64,000 nt of DNA from Tribonema minus (Eukaryota > Sar > Xanthophyceae > Tribonematales > Tribonemataceae). Positions within the stretch are counted from its first letter, which is position 1; every line of letters begins with the position of its first letter. The DNA is taken from positions 248,001-312,000 of the forward strand of contig JAFCMP010000544.1 in assembly GCA_017506865.1 (NCBI GenBank), in the 5' to 3' direction. The position numbers and the translations under genes were made by a program. The notes under the pieces were generated by a model that worked only from the letters and a program-made list of their open reading frames with translations, searched no databases and was not told the origin of the DNA. Below are positions 1-11,102 of this stretch, piece by piece.

Positions 1-214
1 CTGCAGAAACACACAAAAGCAAGCTACACAATTCTCAACACCCCCACAGGGGCAGTTGTAATGAGTTGATGAGGAGGTCTTGTGAGGTCCTGCATTCAAT
101 AATCCGTAGCAGCATGCATGCACAATGCTTTGTGTGTAACATGGCGTCACACGCAATGCTTTCTTTACAGGAGGTCGCATGAATTTGCACACGAGTAGCA
201 TTGTTATGCTTGGA

Positions 215-342
215 CACAAGCACTTGCCTGAGCCAAAATTACTCATGTAGTGTCATGTATGAAAACAAGCACTTGTCTGAGTAAACATTACTCATGTAGC
301 GGTGTCACGCATAAACACAAGCACTTGCCTGTGCCAAAGTGA
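215..342. repeat. Short tandem repeat, about 2.3 copies of a ~55-bp unit
   Basis: The unit starts with aagcacttgcctgagcc and continues through attactcatgtag. Copies begin near 217, 270 and 319. The array lies in the ycf23 intron downstream of exon 344-407, and its last copy runs up to the splice donor of that exon. Confidence 0.7.
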
Positions 343-343
343 C

Positions 344-3156
344 CTGCTGGTCCATGTGCAGCTTGTGGGGAATGGTCACAGACAGAGGCGTCTTGGGCAG
401 CAGGGCCCTGAATTGAATGCACATGGCAGCGCAAACACCAGTAGCAGTCAGTGAGTACACTCATGTGCTGTCAATAAAAACTATGCATGATCTGATGGGC
501 GATGAACACCGAGACATGAAATCAAGACATAATGCCTGGCCTTGTTGGCAGTGCAGTTGCGGAGGAGCTGTAGGTGACAACGCAGCAGCAGCAGCAGCGA
601 GCTGCATTCTGCTCTGGCATGCTCTGCAGACACACTCATGTGAGCACATGAGCAAGTGAGCATGTACCTGGTGGCCTTGGTCATGGTGATGACATCATCA
701 GCAGTGAAGTCCATGCCCTGCAACAAATGAAACGCGAGGGTGTCCGCATTGTGTGTGAGCTAAGCATGCACCGCAGTGTCAGTGTACAGAGAGCAACACT
801 GTGTTGCTGGGAGGGAGTGGCCTCTAGGTTTAGAGAACTACGTGCATCAGTCAGGACTATGAATCATCCCACTCCTACCAAGTGATGTGTAAATTTGCAT
901 GGGTGTTCATGGCGACATCCGATGCTTAGTTCAACGCACAAGTCCCGAACTCGCAAGGCTCATGCGATGGCACGACATGCAACGTTTCTTCCCTCTCCCT
1001 GGTGTTTTGAAGCGAGGGCCATTCCATACCTCCGTTGCCGGACATGAAAGGTGGCGTGAATGACGAGCGAGCACTCCATGCAAGGAGAGCAGATTGATTT
1101 CATGATCATGGACAGCGTCAGAGGTTGTCGAGAACGCAGCTCATGCCACGACGCCACAACACGGGTGCTACTGACCTCAGCAACATGCCTATACGACAAC
1201 AGCTGCAATTGCAGTGCAACCCCGCACGCCCTCGAACCATAGGTCTCGCGTACAAACAAATATTTGGCCGTGCCATCTGGTTGCCGCTCTGTCCTCGTGC
1301 AATTGTTAGAATAAGCCATGTTCCCGCCGTTGCCCCCCAGATGCTCATGTGCGAGCCACATGGCCTCGTCAATATTTGACGCCACCGTCGTTTACTGATG
1401 ATATGAGTTTCCGCGCCGAACTTCTGTAGAAAGTGCATCTTATCATGATGTAATCAGCACTATGACGCCGGCACGAAATCTATACATTGTGCAAACAATG
1501 CCAAGCATGTGCAGCACATTGAACCAATCCGTGCGGCGACACGGTGGCTCCATGTTGTTTAGCATGAGCTATCCGTAGCGTTCTCTTTTCCTCACCTACG
1601 AGCAGTAGCGTAGCAGGCGGAGCGCGTGTCAGGAGCCTTGTCTGGTCCCCTAGCTTCGCCGCGCTAGAGGTGTAAACCTCTAGCTTCATCTACCCAGTTC
1701 TCAGTCCGTCTCGGATTGTGTCCGTCAGCAACGTTTCAAAACGAAAACGTATGTGGTACGTAATAGATTCGTTTTTCTCAACTTTAATGATTATACAGGG
1801 CACTGATAGTGCTCCCCTGCATAGGTGAACCATATATACTGATTCACATGATGCAACTTTCCGTTACATCCCACAACTTCAAGTTGAAGTTGAAGAAAAT
1901 GAGTCGTACGTACGGTCAGATCACCCCAGAGTGGGGGTGAAAAGTCCAATTTGCATTTGCAGGGAGGTTCCCCGTACGCACCATATCCACAGCTTTGAGC
2001 CACACTACTTAGCTTAGGTTGTGGTGATTCAAAGCTATGAACACAGAATAAATACGAGTCGTATTTATTTCTGCTTATTTGCTATCACATGACGAATGAT
2101 AATTCTGAAATAATTTTTTGCTAATCGTTCTGTTATGTGATTGACATGATGTCTGTATAATGTCGCGCGATGCATCAACAGCTAGATATTGTTGAAGCAA
2201 GCTTCAATTGTTACAGTCATGGACTCAAGGTGTAGTCCATTGAGGAAACAGCAAGCGCACTGTACCTGGTCGTAGAACATGTCAAAGTTTCCAAGCTCCA
2301 CCATGTCCGCCCCCGCCTCCACGCACGGCACCAGCAGCTCAGGCTCAATGGCGCTCACGCAGATGCTGACTGTGGCAGTAGAGAGTCAGATGGAAAAGCA
2401 GCAAGCGATGATGGGTTTGTGCACGCATTAACATCATCAAGCTTGTTGCGGCGGTCCCCAATCAACGAAATTTCACCCTGAATCAGGCCAAGTGCAGCAG
2501 CGTGTCTGACAACATGACAACGGGACTCCCAGTGTGATCCACGCACTTGCAGCACATGGCATCGTTCACAGTAGCAGGTGTGTATATGTATCACTACACA
2601 ATCAAAAGTGCATTAAACAGCAAAGTAGGTCATTGTGAATTGCGCCACCTCTCTACTTCTTCTCAGTTACCACAAGCATTGTTGATACCTGAGGGTGCAG
2701 TCCTCTTGGCCAACTTCACCAGCTCCGGATCAGCAGCAATGTCAAGGTGTGTGGCGCCGCCAGCCTGTGCGGCCACAGCCACCTTGCGCACCAGCTCGCT
2801 GTCGAAGTTGGTGATGCCGCTGATGATCTTGAGAGCCTTGTGCGCCCTGTGTGGATCCACCGATCGACGACGGCACAACGCACAGTGCAACATCACTGAG
2901 AAGAGTGTCCTAATGCCACCACACAATCACAAAGCGAGGCGCAAAGCCATTACTTCGACTGACATTGCCAACCTTGAAGCGGCAAGTGCCAAGTGCAGCG
3001 TGTGCGTGAGCAGCGTGAGGCAGGCAAGGCGAGCCATGTTGAAGGTTCAGGGCCATTGCACCTGAAGGGGGCGATGGCGTCGCCAGACATGGTCATGAAT
3101 CCCTCCACGCCGCACAGCGACGCCACCACGGCCGCAGCAGTCACCTTGAGAGCCAT
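344..3156 (-). CDS. ycf23: Ycf23 / DUF561 family protein (5' part, runs off left edge)
   Basis: Nuclear homologue of the plastid/cyanobacterial Ycf23 family, a TIM-barrel-like protein of unknown biochemical role. Five exons are readable: 3062-3156, 2689-2846, 2266-2369, 668-717 and 344-407. All junctions keep frame (phases 2, 1, 0, 2) and have GT/AG ends. Family-typical segments appear in order: ALKIISGITNF, GGATHLDIAADPELV, VSAIEPELLVPCVEAG, MVELGNFDMFYDQ, FTADDVITMTKATR and LPKTPLSVTIPHKL. The next exon lies beyond position 1, so about 157 residues are visible. The N-terminus (MALKVTAAAVVASLCGVEGF) resembles a signal peptide ending just before Phe, as in plastid proteins of algae with complex plastids; that targeting is inference. 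The 1.5-kb third intron is unusually long for this gene. The gene lies head-to-head with SPF30. Confidence 0.88.
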
Positions 3157-3470
3157 GGTTTCCTGGCTATCTGATAAGATCCAAGCAGAAAACATGACAT
3201 CCACAAAGCTTCAGGACATGCTGTCGTATAGGCTCAACGGCTGCATGCACTGCAGCAGGGCAGCAGCGCAGACACAGCACTGCTTCATCAACCAGGAGGC
3301 GGCCGTACCTGGGGTGTAAACGACGGTATATGTGTGGGATCATCGCAAGCATGGTGGATTTCTGGAAGGAAGAAACCCTCTGTTTTTCCTTCTTGCTGGA
3401 AGAGAGAAACCCTCTATTTACACGCGACGGCACATCGCGCCCAGACGACTGGTGGTGTTGCTGCAGCGCA
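3157..3470. promoter_or_regulatory. Shared divergent 5' region of ycf23 and SPF30
   Basis: Only 314 bp separate the two outward-facing start codons (3156 minus, 3471 plus), so 5' UTRs and promoters must overlap or abut. A direct repeat is visible at about 3371-3416: two copies of a gaaaccctctRtttt motif around 3372 and 3406, each preceded by ctggaaG/Aga. No TATA box stands out. Bidirectional promoter function is inferred from spacing alone. Confidence 0.5.
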
Positions 3471-6400
3471 ATGGAGAGCGCCGATGAATTGAGGGTGAAG
3501 CTGGCGGGATATGGAGAGCAGCTGGCTCAGGTCGAGGCTCTTCTTGCAGGAGATCCCAGCAATGTTCAAATACTGAAGCTCAAGACGGACTTGGAGCAGG
3601 TCATTGCGCTCACACAGGACCTGGTGAGTGAGCTTGCAGCACAGAGCTTCTTTGACTTTGACAAAAGTTCGCAAAGTGGCATTTTTGGAGCAAGGCTGCA
3701 TCATTATTCTCGATGCAACTTCCCCCCGCTCAGGTTTTAAACACGCCGCCTGTGCAGTCAAGCCTTTGATGGTGCTGATGCCAGTCCTCCGTGTTTGTCA
3801 TCCGCTTTCGATGCAAAGATGGATGTTGCTGAACCTCCGCCGGCAGCAGCAACAGCAGGTGCAGCGGTAGCAGCAGCTGGAGTCCCGCCACCGCCGCCAT
3901 TGCCGGTTGAAGGTGCGCCTGCACAAATTGTGGTGTTCATTTGCGGCTTGTGGTGTTAAAATTACTGTAGCTGCGAAGCCGGTAAATTTCAGTTGTGTGC
4001 TCAATGGCAGCCTTTGTTTCTCAAGCGCAGTTTGCGGTTGAATGCAAGTTGCCAGACTGGCATGACGTGTTAAAGCAATGATGACAGTTTAGGTTCATCA
4101 GAAAATTTCTTACAGAGCTGGATGCTGTAACTGTCATATGACTGAAGAGTACACTGTCTGTGTTTTGTGCTTCTAGATCATCATCAAACCCTTGCTGGCG
4201 CTTTGGAGCAAACGTTGCATTTTTCAACCGACAAACATCTAACGCCATGCCACTTCATCCAGCTTTACTGAAGCTTAACTTCTGCTATGCATCATAATAA
4301 CAATATGGCCAGCACTGTTGAAAATAACTCAAGTGACTTTCAAGGCCAGGAACCTCCTTTTCCTATTGCGCACCAGGCTTTCTCGATCTTGTCAAATTGC
4401 AATGACTCGATGTGATGATGCAGGTGGTGGGGAGGGCAGCGGCGAGGCGTTCGGAATTGGAACGCGAGTGGAGGCATTATCACGTGACACATGGTACCCT
4501 GCTGTCATCAAACAAGTCAGCAGTGACCTACAGGTAATGCCAGCGGCCAACTGTATTCCACGCATATGCTGATTGCAGCCATTTGGAGCCGACGCTCGTT
4601 GTAGTTCTGCTGCTACAAACCTGCATTTGCAAGGTAGTGCGGTGCGGGCACCGTTGATGCTGTCTGTGAAGAACGTTGATGCTGTCTGTGAAGATGTTCA
4701 ACAGGGCCCTTTAGCAAAATGACTCTGAACATGTCTATGAGCACTGGGGCCAGCCCTGTTCATCTGTTTCATTGACATGCTTGCTGACGGAATCATGCGT
4801 CAGATGAGCACAAAAGCGGACTCACAAATCGGCCATAGGCATGATAGTCAAGGGTGTGACATTCATGATGACAAATGCAAAATGCACGTTTGGATTGCTT
4901 ATGGCGCTGACGAACGCCTTCATGTGCCACGCATTCACGCAAGATTGCCTTGAAGCAAGCCATGGGCAGCTAGTGCACCAGCTATGGAATGACAGGCTCC
5001 AGTGCATTCAGGCAACTCAATACATGGGTGGCGCGGTACAGACTGTACTCTTAGTTTCATGTACATGATCTAGATAGAGGAATTTTGGCTCTCTGTACAG
5101 GATTACAGCTACATGAAGATGAGCTGTCCTGTCTTGACTCGCAGCAATCATCAACAGGACGGTGCGACTTGTATTTGTGAACATAGGCGCATATGGCACT
5201 TGATGTTCATTGCCGTTTGCACGCTTGACCAATGCGGCAGTTACACTTGCTGGTGGATATGCACTCACTTCTAGCAGCACACAATTGGCGTCGGTCTCTT
5301 GTCGCATTGGTCACCTTGGTGTGTACTTCTGGCAGTGTGGAGCAACAGGCTAGTGAGCACGAGCTCTCTACGTGTCAGTGAATGCCGCTGGTGCCTAATC
5401 GTGTCTTATGCTTTTTGTCTGTGTCAATGTCATGGATCCCACAGACTTTCACACTGGAGTACATTGGCTTTGGGGGCGAGGACTCCAAGACCCTGGCAAT
5501 GCTGCGACAGATTCGGCACCCCCCTTTACCGGTGAGTGTGTACTGGATCTGCGCTTGTGCGCGCATTTTCCAATGTGTGCTTCACTTTTGAACATTGTTG
5601 ATGCCATTGCCTTCAATGACTCTGGTGCATTATCCTCATCTGCTCATGTGCACAGTCAAACTGAACGTGGCAGTGGTGCACAGGTGGGGGAAATTACTCA
5701 GCTGCGTCCGCTTTAGTAATCTCTGTCACTGTTTTGACACGCTTGTGGTGTCCTGGCGGTACCTGGCAGGTGCAGCAGGGGTTTGTCGTCCCTTTCTGTA
5801 AAGCAAATTCTTGAAGTTTCCGATTTCTCTCCCTTCGGAATTGAGTTGCTGACTGCTTGTTGTTCAAGTTCTTCAACTTGATTTATGCTTAAGTGCTACC
5901 ACTCATCTCTCTTCTCTCTTCTGGCAATGACCGCTGCCATCAGGTGAATGCGGCAGATGTGAAGCGCGGTTTCAAGTGTCGGGGACTGTACCTGGGCGAT
6001 ATGCAGTGGTATGACTGCGTCATTGAGAGCAAAACAGGTGAGCCCCCGCCTCGCACACTAAATGCGGCAAGGTGCCTAGCAGTTGAAGTGCCTGAGTGCC
6101 CTTTAGTCATGACTGGCGTGCAGCATTCAGCCGGTGGACTTGTATATCGTGCGCACGCATCAATTTTATCGCGAGCTCCATAGCGGGCTGTGCGCTTCAC
6201 GGTGCAGAGTCGTGTACCACGCTGATAAGGTCGGCCATGCAAGCGTTGCTTTGCTGTAGCACACACTTGCTGCGCTGACAGGGGGCCGCTGGCGCAGCTG
6301 AATCACACCAAGACTCATATGATCAATTTGCCCGCTGCTTTCCCCGGCAGAGCATGGGTACAAGGTTCTGTTCACGCAATATGGGAACAGAGAGGAGCTT

Positions 6401-8946
6401 CCGCTGGAGTACCTGCAGCAAAAGCCAGCAGATGCTGCAGCGGATCCTTCAGGAGGTAAATCAATGTTGTATGATTCGTTGCGCTGCTCGAATCACACGC
6501 CTTTTCTAGGCACACACGGCCAGCGGCAACTAGATGTACTTTGAAGTAGATGAGATTTCATGCGCTGAGGTATTGCAGAACTTGCACCAGCTGAGGTACA
6601 TGCTGTGATGGCAAGTCCATGTATACCACACAGCTGAGTCTCCTTCCAAGTGTAGGGTGCGTCAACACAGGCGAGCATTGCTGCCGATGATGAACACGTG
6701 ACTTGCGGACGGCCGTTTGTGTGCTGAGCCACAGGCTCCACAATGCGCTGCTTGTGTTGAAGACTTGCAGTTGCGCTTGCAGTGCCTGTGTCCGGCACAA
6801 GGGACTGCGGCCCTCCTGTGTTCAATCAAACGTGTTGCGCCATGGCTCTACAGTTTGTATCGACTGCAAGTAATGTGTTGTTTTCCAGCAGCTGAAGCCT
6901 GCCCTAGATGATGTCACCGCGTGTCAACGATGATCTGTCGGCTTCAACATTATTCAATGTTGTGTTTGTGTGATGCCGCCCCACGCAGGTGCCAAACCCA
7001 GAGTGCTACCAAAGTCGGCCATTGCAGAGGATGGTACTTTCAAAATACCGGACAACCTGCGATTACAATCAACTGACACGGACGCAGACAAAGTTCGAAA
7101 GCGGAACAAAGTGAAGGCAAGTACGGTCACCATGACCGAATGATGCTGGAGGCAGATCACCTTGACTGCAGGTGTGAGTATGGTGACAACGCCCTCGCTA
7201 TCAGGTTACAGACAGGGCCCAGCATTCAGGATAGCAACACATGCGAAATTTTGTCGGACCCCCACGGTTACTTTGCAACTTGCTGAATGCCACTGGCCGG
7301 TTGCTTTGTTGCTTGTACCGGAGGTTTTGGTTGATGAAAGTAATAACTATTTTGCTGCATGGTGCTGCAGCAGAAGCACTCAGATAGATGACCGCCTCAA
7401 CGTACTCCGATATTTGCCATCACTGGCAGGCTTTGCGCCTGTCGCAGCTCTAAACTTTGTTGGTCATCGCTTTGTGTTTGTTACAGGCGCTCAAGATGTT
7501 GTACAAGCAACAGCTGGTGGAGCAGGAGACCGACAAAAAACAAAGCTCATGGAAGGTCAGTTCATCACCGACTAGCAGATTATGTTCAACTCGCAGTGCC
7601 TACCACATGGGTTGCAGCAGGCTGTGATTCGTTTAGACCTTGGAGTGGTCTTTTTGCTGCAGCACGAGAAGGTCAGTTCATCACCGACTAGCAGACTATG
7701 TTCAACTCGCAGTGCCTACCACATGGGTTGCAGCAGGCTGTGATTCGTTTAGACCTTGGAGTGGTCTTTTTGCTGCAGCACGAGAACTTACGTCAGCCAT
7801 TCAACCATGTGGATGGGGACGCAAGGTTGATGCTTGCTGAGCACTGCGACGCATGCTTCGTGCTTTCGAAGGGGTGCTGCACGTCGGCAAGCATGAAGGC
7901 AACCCTGTCTTTTCACAACCATCACATCAACTGTACACTTGAAGCGCCAACATCTACTTCTTCACATGGGGACACCGTGCAACGTCGCCTTCAGAAGACA
8001 TCATCTCAAGCTCATCGGTTTTGCCTCTTGTGACTCTACGTGACTGCAGGCATTCGCCATCTCCAAGGGCACGAAGCGCGTAGCAGGATCAATGAAAGGA
8101 GTCCGAAAGGAGAGCATCTTCAAGTCTCCTGACTCGCTCGACGGCAAAGTGGGCGTTGTGGGCAGCGGCCAGGGCATGACGGACTTTGACAACAAAAAGC
8201 GTACGAGAGGCATATGAATGTACATACATGCACACACACACATCCTGCTCTCCAGGTGCACTGCCCTTCTCCTTCGCCTCTGCATTGCTGTTGTTCGTGT
8301 TTCTCGCTTAGGGCGCGAAAGGGCCCAGATGGCTGATGTCAAACTTGCAACCAGGTGATATACGTGTACCTTATGACAAAGTGTCATGATGCGCATTGAT
8401 GACAACGTCTAAACGACATGGCCAAAAATGGCACAAGCCCCTCATTGCAATCTCGTCCCACTGCCTGGCAGTGCCTGTTGACCCCTTCGGGCCTCTGCTA
8501 TGAGTTTCGCCAAACGTGTACATTGGTACTTGCAAACAGGGGATGTGCCTGCAAAGGGAGCTGAAGCGAGCTACACATGCACGAAAATTGGGTTTTGCTG
8601 CAATGTCATTGATTCGATGTGCGTTCAACGACAGCAATCCTCTGCAACGGTGCGTCGCTTGCGTGTGCACAAGCACTTGCATTCATTGACGACTGCGCGA
8701 ACGCACACAACTGCAAACGGATCACGCCCAGTTAGTAGGCGCCCATTCAGAAGCAGTCAAGTCCGGAGTGTGTGTACGGCTGGTGGCTTGCCATCGTCCC
8801 TGCTGGAAGAATAAAAAAATCACTTTTTGACACACACTTTTTGACAGTTGATCATTTTCGACTTGCCCTTTTTTTTTGCTGCAGACACGACACCAGGCAG
8901 CGCAGCAGCAGCACGCTGCAGCCGACAACGGTGGAAGGTTGCTTGA
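3471..8946 (+). CDS. SMNDC1: SPF30/SMNDC1-like Tudor-domain splicing factor
   Basis: Homologue of survival-of-motor-neuron-related splicing factor 30, a U2 snRNP-associated protein needed for spliceosome assembly in the nucleus; its Tudor domain binds symmetric dimethylarginine. Exons: 3471-3623, 3819-3912, 4424-4533, 5445-5531, 5944-6037, 6351-6455, 6989-7116, 7487-7555, 8050-8200, 8885-8946; about 350 residues, frame continuous. In order: N-terminal helix (LAGYGEQLAQVEALLAGDP, then LKLKTDLEQVIALTQDL), Pro/Ala linker, a Tudor-like segment (GTRVEALSRDTWYPAVI), a second canonical Tudor (GYKVLFTQYGNREELPLEYL), a basic helix, and the family C-terminus (KESIFKSPDSLDGKVGVVGS). Intron 7 is GC-AG (AAG|GCAAGT at 7117). 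The exon 2 acceptor (after gcaaag) was chosen to keep frame. The last exon is the least certain. Confidence 0.9.
7556..7786 (+). repeat. 116-bp tandem duplication at a splice donor (SPF30 intron 8)
   Basis: Positions 7556-7671 and 7672-7786 are nearly identical (first difference agcagattatg versus agcagactatg). Each copy starts with the gtcagt donor sequence preceded by gaag, so the donor of exon 8 is present twice. The exon itself is not otherwise copied. Confidence 0.9.
8306..8425 (+). repeat. Dispersed ~140-bp repeat, copy A (SPF30 last intron)
   Basis: The copy begins ttctcgcttagggcgcgaa, continues gcccagatgg, cttgcaacca and atgcgcattg, and ends aaacgacatggcc. The same order of blocks occurs near 36.5 and 37.4 kb in this orientation and near 35.8 and 37.9 kb inverted. 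No coding capacity is seen; probably a non-autonomous element. Confidence 0.7.
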
Positions 8947-9029
8947 AAGGGACTCGTAGGCGTCGACAAGCACATCGCAGCCACGGTGGCTGCCCTAGTG
9001 CTTGAGTCATTGAATGTAAAACACAGACG

Positions 9030-9939
9030 ATGGACGAGGTGAGTCTTGCTGCCGACATGAGCCTAGGCAGCCCAACACCGTAGTGAAGCGGCGGAGACCT
9101 GTGCCTCTGAAAGCAACAATTCGCTGATGAAAATATAGCCGCTCTACCATGTCCTTGCGGTGTCATCGATACCGACATCCCCACCAAGAGCAAAGCGGAC
9201 GATGGAAGTGCAAGCGGGGTCGCTGGTAATCGCTTGCGCTAAATCGCCTTATGCGCATGTGTGCCTATGTGTGCAGGACAAGGGCGTTAAGCATCTATTC
9301 CTAGACCGGGATGAAGGTAAGTTTGACCTTACGCACCCCCTTAGCGCCTGACCTCGATCACCGTGCTTAGCAAAATTGGCGTGACATATGCCCAAAAGCT
9401 GCTGCTGCAGCTTGGCATACCATACAGCAAACCAACATCTGCATGTGCATTATTGAGTATCATTGCCTGGTTGAAGTACACTAAGCGACAAAGGAAGTGG
9501 AGCGACAAAGGAAGTGGCGCTAATGTTGCCCAAGGACTGCTTTCGCAACCGATGCATGGAGCACCAGACTCAACTACTTCAAAGTGCCGCTGAGCTTCTT
9601 CTCTGCTATGGCATGTTGCTCGCCTCAGATGAGCCAACAGCTGAGGCGCCGCAGCCAAAACCGGTGCGGATAACCATGAGCCTGGAAGGCATGAATTACA
9701 GCGGCTCTGACACTGCTGCCGCGCTGGAAGTGTCTGCGGGTGGCGATGCAGCACTGATTGGGCCAGCAATACAAGATGATGATGGGTCAGGGTGGCAGTT
9801 GGGGGGCGGCACCTGCGATGAGGCGGGAGTGAGTGCAGATGTCGCTGCAAGCGGCCCAGCACAAGGAGCGGTGGGAGCTGCTGCGGGCGATGCGGGGGGA
9901 AAGGTTGCTGCTGGCGACAAGACGGAAAAGGCAAAGTGA
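9030..9939 (+). CDS. Small acidic, Ala/Gly-rich protein of unknown function
   Basis: Three exons join in frame: 9030-9038 (only ATG GAC GAG), 9277-9316 and 9629-9939, giving about 119 residues. The first coding exon carries three codons. The N-terminus reads MDEDKGVKHLFLDRDEDEP, followed by a KPVRITMSLEGMNYSG segment that is the most conserved-looking part, then a low-complexity Ala/Gly/Asp tail ending KTEKAK. There is no signal peptide or membrane segment, and I do not recognise the family. The start codon lies only 83 bp beyond the inferred SPF30 stop on the same strand, so the boundary between the two transcripts deserves caution. Splice sites (gtgagt, gtaagt, tgtgcag, cctcag) are good matches. 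Confidence 0.55.
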
Positions 9940-11102
9940 GCGACAGGAAAATCTGGATTGCTCGTGTCCATGTGCAGCTAGCTATTCCGCCATGCTTAGA
10001 TGTACTCCATGACATTTGTAGCTAGCCACCAAGTATACATCTGGTGACACCTAGCAGAACGCGTTTGTTTGAACGGTGATGAGTATAATTCTGGTTACCC
10101 GCAACAGAACGTTTTTGCTTGAGCAATGGTGCAGCATGACGAGATTGAGCTGCATTGTGCGCATCTTTCATGGATTAACACACGTCGACGACAACATGTC
10201 GTACTTCGTTGTGGAAATTGCATTGTCCCATGAAAGAGCTGAACACTACGCTCACGTGTGGATGTGACCAGCTCTGCCTTCCACGCACAATGTATGGCTT
10301 TCATCTTGGTATTCTTCTGGGCATGCCCGGGCGCGCACATCGAGTGCGTTGCAGCAACAAAGCGCTCTCAATGAAATGCAGTGGTGTATGAGACTAGTCT
10401 ACGCCAACCTCAGTCAGGTCAGCTCTGAAACGACAAAGTTGACAAGGCCTGCGGCTACTGAGCGGTGATGACAAGGGAGTTGTTGTTGTAGTTGTTCTAC
10501 GTTATCGCGAGGCCATTCTGAGACTGGGCCTTGCTGTTGCATCGGGCCTTGGTCAATGTCATCTGTGTGTCATTTCTGCAAACGTTATCAGTACCAGTGA
10601 ATGCACTCTAGCCGGGTGGTATGAACGAGGATGCATGTGCCCAAAATGTGCTGCATGACAATCAAGAAAGCATGGCGAAGAGCCGATCGGTCCAAGAATG
10701 TGATATCAGTGTTGCTGGACGCTTGTGTTCGGCCATCGACATACACATGTTGGCCGTTTTGTGACTTCTGACAGCATGAAGACGTAGTGTTCTGATGCAC
10801 ACTAGCGCACGACGCAAAGCCCAGGCAATGAAATTACTCATTGGGGCTTGATTCGCTTTTACTCTGATACGTCCGACGCCTGTGCTTCTGGAGCACATCT
10901 GGGGCCCTGATTTAACGAGCATCCTGCACTGTTGTGCTTTGTCACGGCCTCACAACTACCACCTCGCAGCATTATGAGATGCCCAACGTGCAAGCAAAGC
11001 AATATCCGCTGAGTTGAGTTGATGCTTCAGAAACCCCCAGGCTAAAGCCTGTAAAGTATGCAGGTTTATTCAACCGCTCCATTGTTGCTGCTCTCTGCCC
11101 AG
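9940..11102. other. Intergenic stretch that should hold the kinesin first exon(s)
   Basis: No ORF here has recognisable similarity. The kinesin exon at 11103 begins in phase 2, so at least one upstream coding exon with a start codon and a GT donor must exist, most likely in this interval, but I could not identify it with confidence. Confidence 0.4.

Noticed and set aside
2030..2160. AT-rich stretch in the long ycf23 intron as a possible transposon
   Set aside because: Locally AT-rich with short inverted bits, but no terminal repeats, target-site duplication or coding sequence recognised.
9341..10015. Minus-strand ORF of 224 codons
   Set aside because: Opposite to the acidic plus-strand exon; Pro/His/Leu/Gln-rich composition typical of a reverse-strand shadow.
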